This document shows positions 1-5,482 of a DNA stretch of 5,482 nt, in pieces. Position numbers and translations under genes: made by a program. The stretch lies in assembly GCA_023253575.1 (NCBI GenBank), contig JALRGB010000211.1:1-5482 (forward strand), in the 5' to 3' direction. Numbering within the stretch: the stretch's first letter is position 1; each line of letters starts with the position of its first letter. The DNA is from Verrucomicrobiales bacterium (GTDB lineage Bacteria > Verrucomicrobiota > Verrucomicrobiia > Verrucomicrobiales > V1-33). The notes beneath the pieces were generated by a model that saw only the letters and a list, made by a program, of their open reading frames with translations, searched no databases and was not told where the DNA came from.

Positions 1-269
1 GAGCCATTGTCTTGAGGGATGTGGCCTGGGGCCAGTTGTGGCAACCGGGGCCGGCGTACCCGGCCAGCGGGAAGTAAACTTCCCTGTCGAGCACTGATCC
101 GACTCCGTCGGTTAGCGGCGTTGCCCCGTTGGGGCAAATCGAACGATGACGTTTCCGATCCCGCGTTCATGCCCTCCCCGGGCATCCCGTTCCATTGGGC
201 TGTTAGGCGTTGCCTTGTTCGAGCAAATGGAACGATGACGTTTCGATCCCGTGTATCCCGTATCCATGC
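1..269. other. Non-coding, hairpin-rich stretch at left edge
   Basis: No reading frame here looks like a real protein: the open frames are short, rich in Arg/Pro/Ser, and cross the repeats and hairpins without conserved motifs. The stretch holds a 6-bp stem at 49-65 (arms GGCCGG and CCGGCC), a perfect 7-bp inverted repeat at 69-84 (GGGAAGT and ACTTCCC), a 5-bp stem at 99-111, a 7-bp stem at 121-137, a 6-bp stem at 169-185, and a 9-bp long-range inverted repeat pairing 188-196 with 226-234. From memory, intergenic repeats of the TTGCCCC/GGGGCAA type occur in planctomycete and verrucomicrobial genomes, so a dispersed repeat element is my best guess. It could also be the 3' untranslated region of the minus-strand gene or a structured RNA. 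The left boundary is outside the window. Confidence 0.45.
69..84. repeat. Perfect 7-bp inverted repeat, 2-base centre
   Basis: GGGAAGT and ACTTCCC flank the dinucleotide AA. The two-base centre is too short for a good RNA hairpin, so if functional it would be more like a dyad-symmetric protein-binding site. It has no gene start close by in the window, and it may simply be part of the degenerate repeat region. Confidence 0.3.
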
Positions 270-277
270 CACTCCCC
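111..277. repeat. Two imperfect direct repeat copies
   Basis: Copy 1 spans about 111-179 and copy 2 about 202-277. Both begin with GTTAG, continue with a GCGTTGCC segment and a GCAAAT segment, share a core of GAACGATGACGTTT followed by CGATCCCG, and end in CATGCC then CTCCCC. The cores start at 135 and 224, an offset of 89. The right ends are offset by 97, so copy 2 carries about 8 extra bases near 252-263. A palindrome sits at the same place in each copy: it is perfect in copy 1 (121-137) and degraded in copy 2 (210-226). Each copy is bounded on its right by a different hairpin (169-185 and 270-296). The conserved core between variable structured flanks suggests a duplicated intergenic element rather than chance. 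Confidence 0.7.
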
Positions 278-296
278 TGATTCCATCAGGGGAGTG
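270..296 (-). terminator. Hairpin after the thioredoxin-like gene
   Basis: A perfect 11-bp stem (CACTCCCCTGA at 270-280 and its complement at 286-296) encloses a 5-base loop, TTCCA. It begins 14 bases past the stop codon of the minus-strand gene, the expected position for a terminator or 3'-end stabiliser. Reading on the minus strand, no run of T follows the stem, so it is not a canonical intrinsic terminator. It also forms the edge of the second direct repeat, so its origin may be the repeat element rather than a dedicated terminator. Confidence 0.45.
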
Positions 297-310
297 CGGG
301 CCGAGCCTCC

Positions 311-1312
311 TTATTCAGCCGACTGTTCGCCTGATTCTTTCTTTTTCGGGGCTGCGTCGGTTTCTTTTGGTGTGGCGCTTTCAGCGGCCTTGGCGGCGGC
401 GATGCGTTCTTTGATCGAGGCCGCTTGCTGGCCGGCTTGCGTGGTGGCATCGACCGCGATGATGGCGTCGAGATAGGTTTCTGCGACGTCCAAATTCGAG
501 CGGTCTACGCCCATGAGTTTCATGAACAGCACTTTTTGGCGGTCTTCTCCGGCGAGATCGCTTTTTTCGAGGAAGGTGTCCACGCGAGGCGCGATTTCGG
601 CGACTTTGCCACCGCGAGCGAGACTGATCAATTCCGCTTCCAAGTCGGTGATGGTTTTTTTGACGGCGGCTGCTTTGGCGAGGCCTAGGGTGTCGTCTTT
701 GTCGAGCGACTTGATTTCGTCGAGCACGCTGGCGTAGGCGGCGAGCGATCCGATTTCATCAGGCAGTGTTTCGAGGGCGGCTTTCAGTGCTTTGGCTTTA
801 TCAATGCCTTTGGCCTGATCGGCTTGGGTCATGGCTTCATCGCGTTTGGTCTTGATCGCGCCCAATTCGGCGAGGTGCTTGACATACGATTCAGCTCCGC
901 CCGGCTGGTAGCCGGTTTTGGCAAACGGCCGTCCTTCAGCGTCAGCGAGGAAAATGGTTGGAAACCCTTCCACCGCAAAGGCCGCCTGTAGTTTTTCGTT
1001 TTGCTCTTTCTCGGCCGCAGGAAGTTCTTTTTGCTGCGGGAAATCAAGCGCCACCAACACGTAATCACGCGCCGCCACTTCCTTGAAAGCAGCTTCGCTA
1101 AATACTTCTTTATCAAGCTTTTTGCACCACCCACACCAGTCAGATCCGGTGAAATCAATCAACAGGGTCTTTTTTTGTTCAGTGGCGGCTTTTTTGGCAG
1201 CTTCCCAGTCCGTCATCCAGCCTTCGCCGGCAGCAAACAGAGAAGAAGAAAGACCACCAACGAGGGTGGCCACGGCGAAGGCGGCGCGAAGGCCGCGAAG
1301 GGGTGATATCAT
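311..1312 (-). CDS. Exported thioredoxin-fold protein with CGWC active site
   Basis: This gene encodes a predicted 333-residue protein ending in TAA. Residues 1-27 look like a Sec signal peptide: Arg at 6 and 9, a hydrophobic stretch at 10-26, and a small-residue cleavage site near LFAA, so it should act outside the cytoplasm. The thioredoxin fold covers about residues 32-155, with the redox motif WCGWC (Cys60, Cys63), the strand LLIDF before it and the cis-proline loop GFPT (Pro118). This resembles the Thioredoxin_7/DUF255-like families. Residues about 160-300 are helical and charged without a motif I recognise, and the last 30 are Ala/Lys/Glu-rich. Its likely job is thiol-disulfide reduction or exchange; the substrate is unknown. 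I chose the ATG at 1312. An in-frame TTG at 1324 would add four residues and fits the signal peptide less well. Neither start has a clear Shine-Dalgarno site. The gene is divergent from uvrA. Confidence 0.9.
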   Translation of the reverse strand: MISPLRGLRAAFAVATLVGGLSSSLFAAGEGWMTDWEAAKKAATEQKKTLLIDFTGSDWCGWCKKLDKEVFSEAAFKEVAARDYVLVALDFPQQKELPAAEKEQNEKLQAAFAVEGFPTIFLADAEGRPFAKTGYQPGGAESYVKHLAELGAIKTKRDEAMTQADQAKGIDKAKALKAALETLPDEIGSLAAYASVLDEIKSLDKDDTLGLAKAAAVKKTITDLEAELISLARGGKVAEIAPRVDTFLEKSDLAGEDRQKVLFMKLMGVDRSNLDVAETYLDAIIAVDATTQAGQQAASIKERIAAAKAAESATPKETDAAPKKKESGEQSAE

Positions 1313-1323
1313 AATGAACGCCA

Positions 1324-1329
1324 ACTATA
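1324..1329 (-). promoter_or_regulatory. Possible -10 element for the thioredoxin-like gene
   Basis: On the minus strand this reads TATAGT, five of six matches to the TATAAT consensus, ending 11 bases before the ATG at 1312. No good -35 hexamer lies 15-19 bases upstream; the nearest candidate, ATGACG at 1352-1357, is 22 bases away. If it is used, the transcript would have almost no leader, which fits the lack of a ribosome binding site. Overlap with the alternative TTG start at 1324 argues for the ATG start. This is a weak, motif-only call. Confidence 0.25.
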
Positions 1330-1372
1330 GGCCAGACGCACCGCGGATGCTCGTCATTTTTTTGTAATGGCG

Positions 1373-1399
1373 TCGACACAACGCGCGGCCGCGTACTAT
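1373..1399 (+). promoter_or_regulatory. Possible promoter for uvrA
   Basis: TCGACA at 1373-1378 matches five of six bases of the TTGACA consensus, and TACTAT at 1394-1399 matches four of six of TATAAT. The 15-base spacer is shorter than the ideal 17. Transcription would start near 1405-1408, only a few bases before the ATG at 1411, giving a nearly leaderless message. I see no recognisable LexA operator in the 98-base intergenic region, although SOS boxes in this group are not something I can judge from sequence alone. A weak call in GC-rich DNA. Confidence 0.2.
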
Positions 1400-1410
1400 G
1401 CCACCTGCTC

Positions 1411-4400
1411 ATGGCCGCCCGCACCCGATCCACCCGTCCCTCCACCACCCCCGCCACCACTCGTCGCGCGGGGAAAGCACGGACGGCTTCGCTTCGACCA
1501 GACGCGTCGGCAGCGCCGCCGGCGCCCGTTGCGTTGGCCAAGCTCCCCGAACCCACAGCTCTCGCCGCCTCCAAATCACCCAAATCACTCGCCGCGCCCA
1601 CACCGCCCGACATCCAGCCGATGATCGAAGTTCGTGGTGCCCGGCAGCATAATTTGCAGGGCCTTGACGTCGATATCCCGCTGGGAAATATCACTGTGGT
1701 CACGGGCCCGAGCGGGTCGGGCAAGAGCTCGCTCGCTTTCGACACGATTTATGCTGAAGGCCAGCGCCGGTATGTTGAGACATTTTCTCCTTATGTGCGC
1801 CAGTTTTTCGAGCGCATGGACAAGCCGCTGGTTGACGACATTCGGGGAATTCCGCCGGCCATTGCCATTGAGCAGTCGAATGCGATCAAGACGACGCGTT
1901 CGACGGTGGGGACGATGACTGAGATCAACGATTATTTGAAGTTGTTGTTTCCGCGGCTGGCCACTGCGGCCTGTCCGGAATGTCATCAGCCGGTGCGGCC
2001 GGACACGCCGCAATCGGCGGCGGTCGAAGTCGTACGCCAGCTAGCGGGACGCGATGTATTTGTGATTTTTCATGTGCCGGTGCCGCCGACCACGCTGCCA
2101 TCGGACTTTTTTGCTTTTTTGCAGGCCCAAGGGTTTTTGCGGGTGCGGGTGCTGGGGAAGTTGTATCGCACGGACGAGCCATCGGCCTTTGACCGGGCGG
2201 TATTACCCGGAGTGGTTGAAATCGTACAAGACCGGATCAGGCTCGATGCGGGTGATTCCATTGACGGGCAGACTCCGCGCGAACTACCGCCGCGGTTACT
2301 GGAGTCGTTGGAGCAAGCGTTTCACTTTGGCAAAGGCCGGGCACGGGTTATCGACGCGGCCACGGGTGAAGGACCGCATTTTTCGCGGGGCTGGCATTGC
2401 GCCACGTGTGATCGGTCACTGCGCGAGCCGACTCCGGCGTTGTTTAGTTTTAACAATGCGATTGGCGCCTGTCCGGCGTGTCGCGGGTTTGGCCGGAGCG
2501 TTGGACTGGACCTCCGTCGCGCCATGCCGGATCCGTCACTCAGTCTCCGGGGCGGGGTGGTGCGTGCTTTTCAGGGGAATGTGATGGAGCAGAGCCAGAA
2601 TGACCTGATGCGGTGCGCTCGGGCCCGCGGGGTGGATGTGGACGTTCCCTTTGAGGATTTGCCGGCGGCGGACCAGCAATGGGTGATTGACGGGGAGAGT
2701 GCGGACTTGGAGGAGGCGTGGCGCCATGGCGACTGGTACGGCGTCCGTGGGTTTTTCAAATGGTGTGAATCCAAGATCTACAAGATGCACATCCGCGTCT
2801 TTTTGAGCCGGTACCGGTCCTACACGACGTGTCAGGCGTGTGGGGGGGGGCGCCTGCAGCCGGAGGCGCTGCATTTTCGTATTCAGGGGTCGACGTTGCC
2901 TGACTGGTGGCAGATGCCGGTGTCCCGGCTGGCCGTGCTACTGGCTGAGTTGAGTCGCCCTGTTCTCGAGCCGGCCACGGAAATGCTGCGGGCCGAGATC
3001 GAGACGCGGTTGCGGTATCTCGATCGGGTAGGGCTGGGGTATCTCACGCTCGACCGCGCTGCTCGCACCCTCAGTGGGGGCGAGGTGCAGCGGGTCAACC
3101 TGACAAGTTGTCTGGGCGCCAGCCTCGTCAATACGTTGTTCGTCATGGACGAACCGAGCGTCGGGCTGCACCCCCGGGACGTCGGTCGCATGGTCGATGT
3201 CATGCGCGACCTGCGAGACAAAGGCAATACCCTGCTGGTGGTCGAACATGAAGAAAGTGTGATGCGGGCGGCCGATCACTTGATCGACATCGGCCCGGGT
3301 CGCGGCCGATTGGGCGGGAATTTGGTCTATGCCGGACCGGTCGGCCACAGAGGGGCCACCGCCCGTCAGACACCCGCCAGCCGTCCCGCCGGCCGGGGGA
3401 AATCCGCCGCGCCCGCACCACCGGCCAGCGGGGACGCTGCCGTCTCGCTTACGCTTGCCTATCTCTCAGGGGAGAAATCAATTCCGACCCCGGCTACCCG
3501 CCGGCCGCCTGTTAAAGGACGCGCTCTCAAAATGATCGGAGCCGCGCAAAATAATCTGCGCAAACTCGATGTCACGATTCCGCTTGGGCTTTTGGTGGCA
3601 GTGACCGGCGTTTCGGGTTCGGGCAAAAGCACGCTCATTCACGAAGTGTTGCACGAGAACTTGCTGCGTCGCAAAGGACAGTCGTCCGAGAACGAGCCGG
3701 GACGGCTGAAAGATCTGACCGGCGACGAATGGGTCGGGGACGTGGTGATGGTGGATCAATCGCCTTTATCGCGCACCCCGCGCAGCACCCCAGCGGTTTA
3801 TATCGGCGCCTGGGAAGCGATTCGCGCCTTATTTGCAGCCACGCCCGAGGCCCGGAATGACGGGCTCACCCCTTCCTATTTCTCCTTCAATTCCGGCTTA
3901 GGACGATGCCGTCGGTGCCAGGGCGCCGGGTACGAAAAGGTGGAAATGCAGTTCCTCTCGGATCTCTTCGTCAAGTGTCCGGCCTGCGATGGCACCCGCT
4001 TCTCGGCAGCCGCCCGCACGTATCTGCTCGATGGCAAGCCAGTCCACGATGTCCTCGACCTGACAGTGGCGGAAGCCATCGTTTTCCTGCAAGGCAAAAG
4101 CACCACAGCCGTCCACAAGCTTCAGTTGCTGGCCGAGGTCGGCCTCGAATACCTGCGACTGGGCCAGCCGCTCAATACTCTTTCCGGCGGCGAAAGTCAG
4201 CGACTGAAATTGGTGGCCCACCTCGCCGAGCGCGGCGGCGCGGCCATCATGCCGTCTCACGAGACGCCACCCGCCGTCGCCCCGCGCCCGGCCGCGAAAA
4301 AACAATCTAAATTGGCCAAACCATCAGCGGCGGTGCCCCCGGCATTGCTTATCTTTGATGAACCGACAACCGGTCTGCATTTCGATGATATTGCTCTGTT

Positions 4401-5482
4401 GCTCAGAGTATTTCATCGACTAGTCGACGCCGGGAACAGCCTTGTGGTCATCGAGCACAATCTGGATGTGATCAAGAATGCTGACTGGGTGATTGATCTT
4501 GGTCCGGAAGCGGGCGCGGACGGTGGTTTGTTGGTGGCCGAGGGCCCGCCCGAGCAGATTGCGACCAGTGCCGGCAGTCATACCGGCCGCTTTCTCGCCG
4601 CACTCGCGGCGCCTGACTCGGTGCTGCGCGAGGATGAAGGGTCCGCCTCCGCTCCCCGGCCGCCGGCCGCTCCGGAGAGTCATGCCATCGCCATCCACGG
4701 CGCCCGCGAACATAACCTGAAAAACATTTCGCTGGAGATTCCTCGGGATCAATTTGTCGTCATCACCGGATTGAGCGGATCGGGTAAAAGCACGCTGGCT
4801 TTTGACATCCTTTTTGCCGAGGGACAACGGCGGTTTCTCGATTCCATGTCGCCGTATGCGCGCCAGTTTGCCGAGCAGCTGGAGCGGCCGGATATTGACT
4901 TGATTACCGGTCTGCCGCCGACCGTGGCCATTGAACAACGGCTGACGCGTGGCGGAGGTAAGTCCACCGTAGCCACGGTTACAGAGGTATATCATTTCTT
5001 GCGGCTGCTTTACGCCAAAGTGGGCACCCAGTATTGCCCGAAGTGCGAGGTGCCGGTCACCTCGCAAACGACCAGTGAAATAGCCACGGCCGTGGCCGCG
5101 ATGGCCCAAGAGGGGCCACTCAAGCTGCTGGCGACCGTGATCAAGGGACGCAAAGGTTTTCACACGGAAGTTGCTGAATGGGCTACCCGTCAAGGGTTTA
5201 CGGAAATGATGGTCGATGGCACGCTGGTGGCCACCGCGGCCTTTAAAAAACTCGCTCGGTTCAAAGAGCACACTATCGATGTGGTGGTGGAAGCGCTGCC
5301 CAAAGGGGCACCTTCGCTGCGACATCTGGAAGATGTCATTGATCGCGCCCTGCATGCGGGCAAGGGGGCGATGAGGGTGTTGGACCATCGGCAGCAGCTG
5401 CGCGTTTTCAGCAGTGAGATGAGCTGTGCCGGCTGCGGCACATCCTTCGAACCGCTCGATCCGAGATTGTTTTCTTTCAACA
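1411..5482 (+). CDS. uvrA: Double-length UvrA, excinuclease ABC subunit A (3' end missing)
   Basis: UvrA is the cytoplasmic ATPase that finds DNA lesions and loads UvrB in nucleotide excision repair. The frame is open for 1357 codons to the window edge. Unit 1: Walker A GPSGSGKSS (99-107), zinc module Cys330/333/354/357, CQACGGGRL from Cys474, signature LSGGE (554-558), Walker B Asp580-Glu581, His613; then Walker A GVSGSGKST (733-741), DQSPLSRTPRSTP (782-794), zinc module Cys833/836/856/859, LSGGE (924-928), Asp983-Glu984, His1016. Unit 2 restarts near residue 1095 with GAREHNLKN, Walker A GLSGSGKST (1120-1128), CPKC (1209-1212) and the first zinc pair Cys1339/1342, ending at LFSFN. Ordinary UvrA is about 940-960 residues, while Chlamydia has a duplicated form near 1786. 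The ATG at 1411 adds a 70-residue Ala/Pro/Thr/Arg tail with GC-rich third positions; an in-frame ATG at 1621 starts directly at the conserved core. Neither has a Shine-Dalgarno site. The family call is very sure, the start less so. Confidence 0.95.
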   Translation, partial: MAARTRSTRPSTTPATTRRAGKARTASLRPDASAAPPAPVALAKLPEPTALAASKSPKSLAAPTPPDIQPMIEVRGARQHNLQGLDVDIPLGNITVVTGPSGSGKSSLAFDTIYAEGQRRYVETFSPYVRQFFERMDKPLVDDIRGIPPAIAIEQSNAIKTTRSTVGTMTEINDYLKLLFPRLATAACPECHQPVRPDTPQSAAVEVVRQLAGRDVFVIFHVPVPPTTLPSDFFAFLQAQGFLRVRVLGKLYRTDEPSAFDRAVLPGVVEIVQDRIRLDAGDSIDGQTPRELPPRLLESLEQAFHFGKGRARVIDAATGEGPHFSRGWHCATCDRSLREPTPALFSFNNAIGACPACRGFGRSVGLDLRRAMPDPSLSLRGGVVRAFQGNVMEQSQNDLMRCARARGVDVDVPFEDLPAADQQWVIDGESADLEEAWRHGDWYGVRGFFKWCESKIYKMHIRVFLSRYRSYTTCQACGGGRLQPEALHFRIQGSTLPDWWQMPVSRLAVLLAELSRPVLEPATEMLRAEIETRLRYLDRVGLGYLTLDRAARTLSGGEVQRVNLTSCLGASLVNTLFVMDEPSVGLHPRDVGRMVDVMRDLRDKGNTLLVVEHEESVMRAADHLIDIGPGRGRLGGNLVYAGPVGHRGATARQTPASRPAGRGKSAAPAPPASGDAAVSLTLAYLSGEKSIPTPATRRPPVKGRALKMIGAAQNNLRKLDVTIPLGLLVAVTGVSGSGKSTLIHEVLHENLLRRKGQSSENEPGRLKDLTGDEWVGDVVMVDQSPLSRTPRSTPAVYIGAWEAIRALFAATPEARNDGLTPSYFSFNSGLGRCRRCQGAGYEKVEMQFLSDLFVKCPACDGTRFSAAARTYLLDGKPVHDVLDLTVAEAIVFLQGKSTTAVHKLQLLAEVGLEYLRLGQPLNTLSGGESQRLKLVAHLAERGGAAIMPSHETPPAVAPRPAAKKQSKLAKPSAAVPPALLIFDEPTTGLHFDDIALLLRVFHRLVDAGNSLVVIEHNLDVIKNADWVIDLGPEAGADGGLLVAEGPPEQIATSAGSHTGRFLAALAAPDSVLREDEGSASAPRPPAAPESHAIAIHGAREHNLKNISLEIPRDQFVVITGLSGSGKSTLAFDILFAEGQRRFLDSMSPYARQFAEQLERPDIDLITGLPPTVAIEQRLTRGGGKSTVATVTEVYHFLRLLYAKVGTQYCPKCEVPVTSQTTSEIATAVAAMAQEGPLKLLATVIKGRKGFHTEVAEWATRQGFTEMMVDGTLVATAAFKKLARFKEHTIDVVVEALPKGAPSLRHLEDVIDRALHAGKGAMRVLDHRQQLRVFSSEMSCAGCGTSFEPLDPRLFSFN
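2842..2850 (+). repeat. G9 homopolymer inside uvrA
   Basis: Nine consecutive G encode the three glycines of the CxxCGGGRL motif in the first UvrA unit. The frame is intact on both sides, since the conserved UvrA sequence continues without a shift, so the length given here is consistent with a working gene. Runs of this length are prone to replication slippage and also to sequencing errors. Confidence 0.6.

Noticed and set aside
111..251. CRISPR array
   Set aside because: Only two imperfect copies that contain internal indels and differ in spacing; no uniform repeat-spacer pattern and no cas gene.
19..414. A 131-codon plus-strand frame at the left edge
   Set aside because: It runs through the direct repeats and hairpins and into the antisense of the thioredoxin-like gene; composition is Arg/Pro/Ser-rich with no motif.
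1362..1381. TTGT-N12-ACAA dyad as a possible repressor operator
   Set aside because: Only four bases per arm, the central GTCGAC is not on the same axis, and such short dyads are expected by chance.
1367..1624. An 85-codon frame starting with ATG just upstream of uvrA
   Set aside because: It is Pro/Arg-rich, lacks a ribosome site and is out of frame with uvrA; the uvrA frame has the better third-position GC bias over the same bases.
1179..1745. A 188-codon minus-strand frame across the intergenic region
   Set aside because: It overlaps the start of the thioredoxin-like gene in another frame and the conserved UvrA N terminus on the opposite strand, with no protein features of its own.
2072..2584. 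A 170-codon plus-strand frame inside uvrA
   Set aside because: The uvrA frame is continuous here and carries the first zinc module; this frame is a shifted shadow.
4420..5388. A 322-codon open frame on the minus strand opposite uvrA
   Set aside because: It lies wholly antisense to strongly conserved UvrA motifs (Walker A 3, CPKC), has an Arg/His/Gly-rich composition without a recognisable domain, and is the usual mirror frame of GC-rich coding DNA.

Overview
The window holds two divergently arranged genes plus a hairpin-rich non-coding stretch. The organism is probably a member of the Planctomycetes-Verrucomicrobia-Chlamydiae (PVC) group, most likely Verrucomicrobia-like. This is inferred from GC-rich DNA, a UvrA encoded as a tandem double protein (known from Chlamydia and relatives), Ala/Pro/Lys-rich insertions in proteins, and no visible Shine-Dalgarno sites. 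The species cannot be named from the sequence.

Positions 1-310 contain no convincing gene. They hold two imperfect copies of a roughly 70-75 base direct repeat and several inverted repeats. The last of these is a perfect 11-bp hairpin just after the stop codon of the minus-strand gene. Positions 311-1312 (minus strand) encode an exported thioredoxin-fold protein with a CGWC active site, a long helical C-terminal region and a charged Ala/Lys/Glu tail.

Positions 1313-1410 form a short divergent intergenic region with weak promoter-like hexamers facing each way. From 1411 to the window end, one uninterrupted plus-strand frame (1357 codons seen, running off the edge) encodes UvrA, the damage-recognition ATPase of nucleotide excision repair. 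A complete UvrA-like unit with two ABC ATPase modules and both zinc modules lies at about residues 71-1065. A second unit begins at about residue 1095 and is cut off inside its first zinc module. The full protein would have four ABC modules.

The two genes are not an operon, and nothing in the sequence links redox function to DNA repair beyond adjacency. I see no mobile element, CRISPR array, tRNA or rRNA. The most notable content is the architecture of the double UvrA, with low-complexity insertions at its N terminus, between ABC modules and inside the second ATPase module, and the repeat cluster at the left edge. I do not see evidence of a wholly new system.
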